A stretch of 5,241 bases of DNA from an uncultured Acidobacteriota bacterium (GCA_902826505.1 CADEFG010000397.1:1-5241), one strand, 5' to 3'; positions 1-4,991 are shown, counted from the first letter of the stretch. Made by a program: numbers and translations. Notes: generated from the sequence alone by a model not told the origin.

Positions 1-2
1 TG

Positions 3-380
3 AGGTGGTGCGAATGGGAAGGAAACGTCCGCCAGTAGTGCAACGAAATCCAGCGCGTCATCCGCCGCGCCGTTGACGGCGAAGTCATCACGCCCGACCA
101 TCTTTCGCTCGATCTGAAACGCAACGCAACGCCGATTTCTGCGATGGAAGAACACGGCAATGTCCGACCGATCACCAATTCCGGCTCGTTTGGCGGCTAC
201 ACGATCGGAATGCAGGGCGCAACCTTGGAATCCGCCGTTTCCGAACTCGAAACGCAGATGATCGCCGACAGCTTACGCCGTCACGATTGGAACATCTCAA
301 GAGTGGCGCGTGAACTAGGTTTAACGCGTCGCGGTTTGTATTTGAAATTAGCGCGTTACGGCATCGAAAAATCTGCTTAA
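3..380 (+). pseudogene. C-terminal part of a sigma-54-dependent NtrC-family response regulator/activator, interrupted by an in-frame TAG
   Basis: The frame from base 3 reads WCEWEGNVRQ, then TAG (36-38), then CNEIQRVIRRAVDGEVITPDHLS. This is the end of an AAA+ sigma-54 interaction domain: W-x-GNVR-(E/Q)-L-x-NEI-(Q/E)-R is a conserved block of NtrC-type activators. The stop occupies the position that is normally Leu; TTG to TAG would be a single base change. After a linker, the C-terminus (SELETQMIADSLRRHDWNIS, then RVARELGLTRRGLYLKLARYGI) is a Fis-type helix-turn-helix that binds upstream activator sites, and it ends naturally at TAA 378-380. The N-terminal receiver and most of the AAA+ domain lie outside the window. 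The first ATG after the stop (144) would yield only a 78-residue DNA-binding fragment with no ATPase. Either the gene is broken by a nonsense mutation or base 37 is a sequence error near an assembly edge. The family assignment is firm; the functional state is unknown. Confidence 0.85.
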
Positions 381-444
381 GAATTCCAAGTTTCAAGCAA
401 GCGGCTGAAGTCCGCGCGTCAGCCAGGGCACTTTTACGCAACAA

Positions 445-1875
445 CTACGCCGCGCTTGCCGACGCGCCGGTTTCTCCCTTTAAACCACAAACAAAAACAC
501 CGATTCCCATCAAAATATAAAAGACCATCGCGACTTCGCCGTCGCCGAGATTGTAATGCACGAGACCGCTCGTAAAAAAGCCGACCGCGCCGCCAAGACA
601 ACCTAAAATTATGCCGCGCGACTGCCAATCAAGGGATTTTGGATTTTGGATTTTGGAATTTGGAATTTCCACGTCCAAACTCTCGACTCCTGACTCTCGA
701 CTCTCGACTTTTGAACCGCGCCAAAGCGTTCGCGCGTAAATCCCTAAGATCAACAGCCAGAGAATCAGCGCCGGCAGCCCGCGTTCGACGCCGAGCTGCA
801 AGGGCGTTGAATGAAAATGTCCGATCGGCAGTCTGCCATCGTCAAAAAGATGCCAGTCCTTCGAGTATCTTTTGATCGAATCCATCCCGACGCCGAGCAG
901 AAAGTTGCGCGGACTCGATGTCCAAAGATTACAGCCTTCGCGATAAACCGTCTGCCGCCAGGTCGTCGAATTATCGTTTGGATCAAAGAATCCGACGCGG
1001 CGCGATTGTTGGAGAAATATAAGTCCGACGAGCGCCAGCGGCAAGATTAAAACTGCCAGACCTAAAATAATTCGGCGGCTGCCGTTGAGCAAAACGATCA
1101 CAACGGCGGAAATCAAAAAAGCGAGCTGCGAAGCGCGCGTCGCGGTTAAAAGAAGCGCGAAAGCCATTCCCGCGAGACAAATACCGAACAGAATTTGCGC
1201 TTTCGGATAGTGGTTTTTGGTTTTTGGTTTTTGGTTTTCGGCGGCGCTTTCCTCTTTTTCCTTGTTTCGCGCAAAAAACTTTTGTTTCGAGATAACCGCG
1301 ATAAAAAGTCCGAAGGTCAGCGAGATAATTAATTGCAAGGCTTCGGCAAATGTCGTAAAATGACCGTAAAAACCGGCTGCCCGCCAATTATGACTGCGTG
1401 TCCAGCGACCGATTCCGAGCGCTTCTTCCGCCCGTTCGGCAGGCTTTATCCGTTCGCGCGAAATGTCAACCAGCGTGTAGGCATCGGCGCGGTAGATTTG
1501 CGCTTTGAACTGCGGCTCGCTCGGGTTTTCAAAGATCCGGCGGCGAACATCTTCGAGCGAACCGACCTTTTTGCCGTTGATCTGCAAAATCACGTCGCCT
1601 TCCTGCAAGCCGATCTGGTCAAACGCGCTGCCGCGAAAATCATAGATCGCCACGCCGCGCCCGATGATTCGTTCGAGCGGCATCCAAACGACAGCAAACA
1701 TCGCCGAAAAAACAAGCGCAAAGGCTAAAAAGCGGGCGGCACGCTTCGTTCGCAGATTGCCATAAACAAAATAAAAGATCAGAAAGAGCGAAACGCCGCG
1801 CAGTTTGTCGAGCGAAATGTCGGGCGCGTAGGAAAACACGCTTGAGACGACGCTCCACAGAAAAAATCCGAGCAA
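445..1875 (-). CDS. O-antigen ligase/polymerase-family membrane protein (Wzy_C/WaaL-like) with an internal PDZ domain; lacks its N-terminus
   Basis: The family transfers or polymerises undecaprenyl-linked glycans on the periplasmic side of the inner membrane. Numbering from the TTG at 1875 (476 residues): membrane spans lie at about 1-15, 26-40, 47-66, 175-195, 226-244, 250-264, 269-288, 368-385, 420-440 and 447-464. A PDZ domain occupies about 73-140, with the carboxylate-loop-like GLQEGDVILQINGKKV. The large loop at about 292-366 ends in GHFHSTPLQLGVERGLPAL, matching the conserved H-x3-LQ-x5-G block of WaaL/Wzy_C, with His355 as the likely functional residue. TATRAS (Arg247) resembles the conserved Arg region. 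The TTG start is the only usable one and sits inside a membrane helix. The frame is continuous upstream to 1950, then a TAA (1951-1953), then the N-terminal two spans (1951-2175). The true gene is therefore almost certainly 2175-445, now split. Hydrophilic loops at about 200-225 and 387-417 are encoded by short tandem DNA repeats. It converges with the regulator fragment, 64 bp apart. The family is confident; whether it works is not. Confidence 0.82.
   Translation of the reverse strand: MLGFFLWSVVSSVFSYAPDISLDKLRGVSLFLIFYFVYGNLRTKRAARFLAFALVFSAMFAVVWMPLERIIGRGVAIYDFRGSAFDQIGLQEGDVILQINGKKVGSLEDVRRRIFENPSEPQFKAQIYRADAYTLVDISRERIKPAERAEEALGIGRWTRSHNWRAAGFYGHFTTFAEALQLIISLTFGLFIAVISKQKFFARNKEKEESAAENQKPKTKNHYPKAQILFGICLAGMAFALLLTATRASQLAFLISAVVIVLLNGSRRIILGLAVLILPLALVGLIFLQQSRRVGFFDPNDNSTTWRQTVYREGCNLWTSSPRNFLLGVGMDSIKRYSKDWHLFDDGRLPIGHFHSTPLQLGVERGLPALILWLLILGIYARTLWRGSKVESRESGVESLDVEIPNSKIQNPKSLDWQSRGIILGCLGGAVGFFTSGLVHYNLGDGEVAMVFYILMGIGVFVCGLKGETGASASAA
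634..714. repeat. Two adjacent heptanucleotide tandem arrays inside the ligase-like gene
   Basis: On the plus strand 634-668 is five heptamers (GGATTTT three times, then GGAATTT twice). After an 11-base spacer, 680-714 is five more (CTCTCGA, CTCCTGA, CTCTCGA, CTCTCGA, CTTTTGA). The whole block is 81 bases, exactly 27 codons, so the host frame survives. On the minus strand it encodes a hydrophilic stretch (ESRESGVESLDVEIPNSK, then IQNPKS) between the tenth and eleventh predicted membrane spans of the full gene. Heptamer arrays of this kind resemble the short tandemly repeated repetitive sequences known from cyanobacteria, which are usually intergenic. Confidence 0.85.
1212..1239. repeat. Heptanucleotide tandem array (GGTTTTT) inside the ligase-like gene
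   Basis: Four head-to-tail heptamers: GGTTTTT at 1212, 1219 and 1226, and GGTTTTC at 1233. Read on the minus strand they contribute the Lys/Asn/Pro-rich ENQKPKTKNHYPK segment of a predicted cytoplasmic loop, just before the TM span that begins AQILFG. The array is 28 bases long, so it is not itself a multiple of three. Confidence 0.8.
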
Positions 1876-1942
1876 AGCAAAGTGAAGCGGATATTTTTTA
1901 ACGGATTTTACGATTTGTTTCAGCCTTGCTTTTATACTTTTC

Positions 1943-1966
1943 TTTGCGTCTTAGCGCCTTGGCGGG
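1943..1966. repeat. Octanucleotide-like repeat carrying the interrupting stop codon
   Basis: The plus strand reads as three related 8-mers: TTTGCGTC, TTAGCGCC, TTGGCGGG. The minus strand contains CGCCAAGGCG, a short palindrome, followed by CTAAGACGCAAAG. From memory, sequences of the CGCCAAGGCGC-AAAGACGCAAAG type recur between genes in several bacterial groups; that comparison has not been checked here. Here the tract sits in the loop between predicted membrane spans two and three and contributes the in-frame TAA. Confidence 0.5.
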
Positions 1967-2175
1967 AAAAAATCCGTTTTAATAAATAAACTTATCACCC
2001 ACGCGAGCATTCCGATGAGCCACGCCGACTGCGTGACGGCAATCGAGTGCGGTGCAAACAAGATCATGACGGTCAGAAAGATAAAAGCGATGCGCTCGCA
2101 CCATAAAGCGGCGCGCGATTCGGTCGCGGAATCATTCAGTTCGTCAATTTTTCCGAAAATTTTTGTAAATTTCAT
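1951..2175 (-). CDS. N-terminal fragment of the same O-antigen-ligase-like gene, ended by a TAA inside a short repeat
   Basis: A 74-residue open frame starts at ATG 2175. After a charged N-terminus (about 27 residues) come two hydrophobic spans: IAFIFLTVMILFAPHSIAV and SAWLIGMLAWVISLFI. The arrangement, with APHSIA between the helices, is typical of the start of O-antigen-ligase-like proteins and supplies exactly the spans missing from the downstream frame. The frame is identical to that of 445-1875 (the starts differ by 300 bases). Reading through the single TAA at 1951-1953 gives a basic loop (DAKKSIKARLKQ, then IVKSVKKYPL) leading into the next helix, so the two pieces are one interrupted gene of about 576 codons. 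The TAA lies in an 8-mer repeat tract; CAA to TAA would be one transition. The start has only a weak upstream GGAT-like ribosome site. A two-helix peptide is unlikely to act alone. Confidence 0.72.
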   Translation of the reverse strand: MKFTKIFGKIDELNDSATESRAALWCERIAFIFLTVMILFAPHSIAVTQSAWLIGMLAWVISLFIKTDFFPPRR

Positions 2176-2199
2176 CGTGCGTGTATCCGTAGGTTATTT

Positions 2200-2215
2200 T
2201 TGCTAAACTTCTCGT
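2200..2215 (+). promoter_or_regulatory. Putative extended -10 promoter, possibly giving a leaderless esterase mRNA
   Basis: TGCTAAACT at 2201-2209 fits an extended -10 element (TGn followed by TAAACT; -10 hexamer at 2204-2209). The A of the esterase ATG (2216) lies 7 bases after the hexamer, where transcription would be expected to begin. No Shine-Dalgarno sequence lies before this ATG and there is no clear -35, both consistent with an extended -10, leaderless arrangement. This is inference from spacing only. Confidence 0.4.
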
Positions 2216-2884
2216 ATGTTGCAACAGGACTTGAATTTAACCGCCGAAATAAAACTTTACTACGATCTTTTCGTTCCTGAAAACGCCAAACCAAAAGCGC
2301 CGCTGCTGCTCGCCGTTCACGGCTACGGAGCGCATAAACGTTATATGATGCGCGAAGCGCAAGCGGTTGCGCCCGATGATTTCGTGATTGTTTCGATTCA
2401 GGCGCCGAATCAGCATTTTCGACCGAGCGGCGACGGTTACCGGGTCGGTTTCGGCTGGCTGACCGACTATAAATCGGAAGAATCCGTCGCGCTTCACCAT
2501 AATTTTGCGCTTCAAATCATCGAAAACCTCGCCGCCAAAGATTTGATCGATGCCGAAAAAGTTTATCTCTACGGTTTTTCGCAGGCGTGTGCCTTAAATT
2601 TTCGGTTTGCCTTGACGTTTCCCGAAAAAATGTGCGGCGTGATCGGCGTCTGCGGCGGAATTCCGGGCGATCTGGACGCGAACCCGCATTACAAGGCGAC
2701 CAACGCGGATGTTTTTTATCTTTATAATGACGACGACGAGTTTTACCCGCTCGAAAAATACGAAGCGTTTGCCGCCAAGCTCGGCGCGTATCTGCCGAAT
2801 TTCGAGTCAAAACTTTATCATTCGAAACACGAAATTATTCAACCGATGCGCGACGATATAAAATCCTGGCTCAAAACGCGCTAA
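2216..2884 (+). CDS. Alpha/beta-hydrolase, phospholipase/carboxylesterase-type esterase
   Basis: A 222-residue cytosolic protein with no signal peptide, close to the usual 200-230 residues of the family, which hydrolyses carboxylic ester bonds of small esters or acyl chains; the substrate cannot be read from sequence. It shows LLLAVHGYG (30-38, strand plus oxyanion-hole HGxG) and VYLYGFSQA (116-124, nucleophile elbow with Ser122). NDDDEFYP (171-178) supplies the acid, likely Asp174, and HSKHEI (202-207) the catalytic His205. The classic elbow is GFSQGG; here an Ala and a Cys follow the Gln. The order and spacing of the triad are intact. The ATG at 2216 is preferred because the frame opens there and an extended -10 lies immediately upstream. 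It is divergent from the ligase-like gene with only 40 bp between starts, so the two promoters must overlap. It ends at TAA 2882-2884, and the same frame continues into the downstream 21-bp repeat array. Confidence 0.85.
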   Translation: MLQQDLNLTAEIKLYYDLFVPENAKPKAPLLLAVHGYGAHKRYMMREAQAVAPDDFVIVSIQAPNQHFRPSGDGYRVGFGWLTDYKSEESVALHHNFALQIIENLAAKDLIDAEKVYLYGFSQACALNFRFALTFPEKMCGVIGVCGGIPGDLDANPHYKATNADVFYLYNDDDEFYPLEKYEAFAAKLGAYLPNFESKLYHSKHEIIQPMRDDIKSWLKTR

Positions 2885-2960
2885 TTACCAAAACAATCCA
2901 ATATTTGCCGCTCGTTTATCAAAAAAGTTCGTGTTTATCGGATTTTACGCGGTCTTTCGC

Positions 2961-3005
2961 CAATTTCAAACGCTTCTGAAGCGCTTTCAGAAGCGTTTGA
3001 AATTG
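2961..3005. repeat. Perfect 20-bp inverted repeat at the head of the 21-bp array
   Basis: The left arm 2961-2980 (CAATTTCAAACGCTTCTGAA) and right arm 2986-3005 (TTCAGAAGCGTTTGAAATTG) are exact reverse complements, separated by five bases (GCGCT). There is no T-run after it, so it is not a standard intrinsic terminator, though it could form a strong hairpin in the esterase transcript tail or mark the array boundary. Confidence 0.9.
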
Positions 3006-3172
3006 TGTCAGACGCAATTGAAGGACTTTCAGAAGCGTTTGAAGCGCTTTCAGAAGCGTTTGCCAAGGTTTCAGACGCTTTTGAAAACCTTGCAGACGCG
3101 TTTGCGGACTCTTCAGACGCGTTTGCGAAGGTTTCAGACGCCTTTGAATTGCTTTCAGACGCCTTTGAAATT
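2963..3172. repeat. Tandem array of ten 21-bp units with imperfect dyad symmetry
   Basis: Ten contiguous units, each exactly 21 bp, begin at 2963, 2984, 3005, 3026, 3047, 3068, 3089, 3110, 3131 and 3152. A degenerate eleventh runs to about 3193. The core is TTCAGACGCGTTTGAA or TTCAGAAGCGTTTGAA; the first form is near-palindromic, with G-U pairing making an RNA hairpin possible. In the frame starting at 2963 the units read (L/V)-S-(E/D)-A-F-(E/A)-x. Within the units, Ala codon 4 appears as GCT, GCG, GCA and GCC, codon 3 as GAA or GAC, and most differences fall at third positions. That is a coding-type pattern. The frame has no start except GTG 3005; upstream it is closed by the esterase stop at 2882. 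A second frame (GTG 2931 to TAA 3200) is also open, giving FQ-(T/K)-x-L-K-x heptads, but its changes are radical (Arg/Leu/Pro/Gln). The array could be a coding remnant or a non-coding minisatellite. Confidence 0.9.
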
Positions 3173-3200
3173 CAATAAAACTCGTCTGAAATTATTTTAA

Positions 3201-3367
3201 AGCCAGTGCAAGCAAAAATCGGAGCGCGGAATCTTCCTCGCCCAACGGCGCGCGCGCGGCGCAGATCGTTCACTGGGCTCGGAATTTTTATTTCGGAGAT
3301 TAAAACTTTGGTTATTTCTCAAACTTGTGAGGATTGCGGCTTTCGGCGGATAAGCAGAACGGATGTT
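3201..3367. other. Intergenic stretch with no recognisable feature
   Basis: Between the repeat array and the stop of the minus-strand membrane gene I find no convincing frame, RNA gene or terminator. It includes a GC-rich alternating tract (CGCGCGCGGCGC, around 3249-3260) followed by AT-rich sequence. A 62-codon plus-strand frame here has no family signal or ribosome site. Confidence 0.5.
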
Positions 3368-3802
3368 TTAGATGACTTTCTGCTTTGCAAATAAAATATT
3401 TTTACGTTTCTCGAACGAATAAGCTTTGATCGAGGAAACAATCGCGAAGATATAACTCAAAACGAACAAAACGAGAACGACAAAAGACTTCTTACCGTCT
3501 TCTTCATCGATCACACGCGAAGCAAAATAGAGCCACGGCAAAAACAATATGAAATTATAGACGGCGGTAGTGATCCACAAAGCGGAAATATATTTTTCGT
3601 TTAACGTGCCGCGCGAATGCTTGTAGTATCCGACAAGCAAAATAAGCCCGACCGTCAAAATCGCGAACATCAACAATGAAAAGACCGGCGATGAGGCGAT
3701 TGCCGCCAATCCGACCAAAGCACCGACACCGGCGGGAAGGAGCAAAAAGTAATCAACAATCTCAAAAACTCTGGCAATTCTCTGTGAATATGTTTTTTCC
3801 AT
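3368..3802 (-). CDS. Hypothetical four-span integral membrane protein
   Basis: A protein of 144 residues. The ATG at 3802 is chosen over an upstream TTG at 3841 because AGGGAG (plus 3809-3814) lies six bases before it, and the upstream extension adds only polar residues. After a short cytoplasmic N-terminus (MEKTYSQRIARVFEI) come four hydrophobic spans: about 16-36 (DYFLLLPAGVGALVGLAAIA), 41-60 (FSLLMFAILTVGLILLVGYY), 76-97 (ISALWITTAVYNFILFLPWL) and 109-130 (FVVLVLFVLSYIFAIVSSI). A charged turn, SRVIDEEDGKKS, precedes the last span, and the C-terminal tail is basic (KAYSFEKRKNILFAKQKVI). No catalytic or transport motif is visible and I do not recognise the family. It has no co-directional neighbour, so it is probably monocistronic, with a roughly 280-bp divergent space towards the glycine-zipper genes. 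It is coding by composition, the strong ribosome site and coherent topology; the function is unknown. Confidence 0.75.
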   Translation of the reverse strand: MEKTYSQRIARVFEIVDYFLLLPAGVGALVGLAAIASSPVFSLLMFAILTVGLILLVGYYKHSRGTLNEKYISALWITTAVYNFILFLPWLYFASRVIDEEDGKKSFVVLVLFVLSYIFAIVSSIKAYSFEKRKNILFAKQKVI

Positions 3803-3895
3803 TATTTTCTCCCTGTTTGAAATTTTGAAAACTTCAGACAATCGAATCGCAAGGTTTTCGCCAAGTCATAAAATACGAAAACCCGCGCGTTTACG

Positions 3896-3907
3896 GTATT
3901 ATAATAC
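3896..3907. promoter_or_regulatory. Perfect 12-bp palindrome containing TATAAT on both strands
   Basis: GTATTATAATAC is its own reverse complement. It contains a consensus -10 hexamer on the plus strand (3900-3905) and on the minus strand (3903-3898). On the minus strand it would start transcription about 90 bases ahead of the membrane-protein ATG; on the plus strand, about 175 bases ahead of the first glycine-zipper gene. No good -35 at 16-18 bp spacing is seen for either direction, so promoter identity is tentative; an operator is equally possible. Confidence 0.35.
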
Positions 3908-4083
3908 AACCGATTTTTGCAAACCACCGACAATCGAGCTTGCTTTTTGCAAATTAAAAATTTTTCGCAACCCCGATTTTTCTGGCAACGCCGAATAATT
4001 TCATTTCATCACAGCGGGCGTAACAACAATTTTACTCTCCTCGAAAAAACTAAACTAAAAAGAAATTAGGGGGATTATTTTAA
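3908..4083. promoter_or_regulatory. AT-rich upstream region and ribosome site of the first glycine-zipper gene
   Basis: The region is AT-rich with a direct repeat of TTTTGCAAA (around 3916 and 3945). TAAACT at 4051-4056 could be a -10 but lacks a convincing -35. The ribosome site AGGGGGA (4068-4074) lies nine bases before the ATG at 4084 and fixes that start. No sigma-54-type GG/GC pair comparable with that of the second paralogue was found here. Confidence 0.4.
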
Positions 4084-4449
4084 ATGAAAAAATTCATCGC
4101 ATCATTGATTATGATGTCGTTTATGGCGATCGCTCTGCCTTTGACGGCAGACGCGCAGCAGCGTTGTTATACGCGGAAACGTTCGAACGTGTCGCGTAAT
4201 TATTCGCGTAACTATCGTTCGCGTAATTATGTCAACCGCAGTTATCAAACCCGCGGCTACACATATAAACGACCGAGCTTTTACCGGCGGCATCGCAATG
4301 TCATCAATATGGGCATTGCGACCGGCGGCGGCGCATTGCTCGGCGGTTTGATCGGCGGCAGACGCGGCGCGGGTCTCGGCGCATTGATCGGTCTCGGCAG
4401 CGGTGCGCTCTACACCTACAAACTCAATAAGAAAAAACGCCGCTATTAA
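4084..4449 (+). CDS. Secreted glycine-zipper protein with Arg/Tyr/Asn-rich repeat (paralogue 1)
   Basis: A protein of 121 residues. A Sec signal peptide spans 1-24 (KK, a hydrophobic core, then the signal peptidase I site ADA before QQ). The mature protein starts with a basic Arg/Tyr/Asn-rich stretch (28-60) built on a repeated R-N-Y pattern (SRNYSRNYRSRNYVNRSY). It continues with the shared block YKRPSFYRRHRNVIN (61-75) and a glycine zipper (77-108; GGGALLGGLIGG, GLGALIGLGSGAL) able to form a small helical hairpin in membrane, and ends in YTYKLNKKKRRY. Glycine-zipper proteins of this size are usually envelope or outer-membrane-associated; the precise role is unknown. It is directly followed, 245 bp on, by a shorter paralogue without the RNY region, which implies local duplication with gain or loss of that segment. 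It has its own ribosome site and terminator, so it is a single-gene unit. Confidence 0.82.
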   Translation: MKKFIASLIMMSFMAIALPLTADAQQRCYTRKRSNVSRNYSRNYRSRNYVNRSYQTRGYTYKRPSFYRRHRNVINMGIATGGGALLGGLIGGRRGAGLGALIGLGSGALYTYKLNKKKRRY

Positions 4450-4473
4450 TTTACCGGTGAACTTTCGATTCCG

Positions 4474-4513
4474 AAAAGCCCCGACTGTTTTAGCAACGGT
4501 CGAGGCTTTTTTT
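4474..4513 (+). terminator. Intrinsic terminator of glycine-zipper gene 1
   Basis: AAAAGCC (4474-4480) pairs with GGCTTTT (4504-4510). One C-A mismatch interrupts the stem, then CGAC pairs with GTCG, with a further GTT/AAC pairing towards the loop. A run of seven T residues (4507-4513) follows. It sits 24 bases after the stop codon and separates the two paralogues transcriptionally. Confidence 0.85.
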
Positions 4514-4579
4514 CGTTTATACGAAATCGCTCACCGGCAACCGATATAGTATTTTTGAGCCTTTCCGAAATTTTTCCTT

Positions 4580-4606
4580 TTTCGCGTAAGTGTTGAAATA
4601 GCGAAA
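4580..4606. promoter_or_regulatory. Inverted repeat TTTCGC/GCGAAA just upstream of the sigma-54-like promoter
   Basis: TTTCGC (4580-4585) and GCGAAA (4601-4606) are reverse complements with 15 bases between them, about 40-65 bases before the predicted start of transcription. This could be a regulator binding site, but six-base arms can occur by chance, and enhancer sites for NtrC-type activators usually lie further upstream. Confidence 0.25.
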
Positions 4607-4616
4607 CTTTATCTTT

Positions 4617-4633
4617 TTGGCACGCACCTTGTA
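4617..4633 (+). promoter_or_regulatory. Sigma-54 (-24/-12) promoter-like site for glycine-zipper gene 2
   Basis: TTGGCACG (4617-4624), four bases, then TTGTA (4629-4633) matches the RpoN consensus (TTGGCACG, N4, TTGCA/T) at every core position except T for C at -12. The GG and GT dinucleotides have the required spacing. Transcription would begin near 4644, leaving a leader of about 50 bases. That leader holds a small hairpin (TGAAGG 4649-4654 with CCTTCA 4663-4668). The ribosome site AGGGAG (4679-4684) lies ten bases before ATG 4695. The -12 C is important for RpoN, so strength may be reduced. Confidence 0.5.
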
Positions 4634-4694
4634 ATAGTAAAGGGCAAATGAAGGAATAAAAACCTTCAAATTTATAAGAGGGAGAAACACAGCA

Positions 4695-4991
4695 ATGAAA
4701 AAATTTATAGCAACATTCTTAACGATCGCAATGATGGCAATTATGATTCCTTTGACCGCTTCGACGGCAAATGCTCAAAGACGTTATTACAAAAAACCGA
4801 GCGTTTACCAAAAACACCGTAACCTGATCAACATCGGGATCGGAACTGGCGCGGGCGCGCTGCTCGGCGCATTGATCGGCGGTAAGAAAGGAGCTTTGAT
4901 CGGCGGCGCGATCGGCGCAGGCGGTTCGGCACTTTACACCTACAAACTGAATCCGAAAACGAAAAAATATTACCGCGTTCGCCGCTACTAA
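4695..4991 (+). CDS. Secreted glycine-zipper protein (paralogue 2)
   Basis: A protein of 98 residues. A Sec signal peptide spans 1-27 (MKKFIA, hydrophobic core, ANA before Q at 25-28). A short basic segment RRYYKKPSVYQKHRNLIN (29-46) leads to a glycine zipper at about 48-79 (GIGTGAGALLGALIGG, GALIGGAIGAGGSAL), with small residues every fourth position. A basic tail, YTYKLNPKTKKYYRVRRY, ends the protein. It aligns almost colinearly with the upstream paralogue (shared MKKFIA, PSxYxxHRNxIN, GALLGxLIGG, ALYTYKLN) but lacks that protein's RNY-rich segment. This points to tandem duplication, and to the zipper plus YTYKLN tail as the conserved unit. It is predicted to be an envelope protein; a stress or surface-structure role is possible but not shown. 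Unlike paralogue 1 it has a sigma-54-like promoter, so the copies may be regulated differently. Confidence 0.85.
   Translation: MKKFIATFLTIAMMAIMIPLTASTANAQRRYYKKPSVYQKHRNLINIGIGTGAGALLGALIGGKKGALIGGAIGAGGSALYTYKLNPKTKKYYRVRRY

Noticed and set aside
381..444. Possible terminator between the convergent regulator and ligase genes (GCGG/CCGC near 400-415)
   Set aside because: A four-base stem with no T-run; not enough for a terminator.
2961..3193. CRISPR array
   Set aside because: The units are contiguous 21-bp tandem copies with no unique spacers, and no cas genes are present.
2931..3200. Open frame of 89 codons (GTG start) across the 21-bp array, with FQ-(T/K)-x-L-K-x heptads
   Set aside because: It has no ribosome site, it is open because the 21-bp repeat is open in more than one frame, and its variable codon changes radically (Arg, Leu, Pro, Gln) while another frame shows synonymous change. 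It is not annotated as a gene.
3206..3394. 62-codon plus-strand frame after the array
   Set aside because: No ribosome site, no recognisable motif, no protein-like periodicity, and it overlaps the end of a better supported minus-strand gene.
4648..4659. Three-codon leader ORF (ATG AAG GAA TAA) before glycine-zipper gene 2
   Set aside because: Too short to judge; it overlaps a small hairpin and can easily arise by chance.
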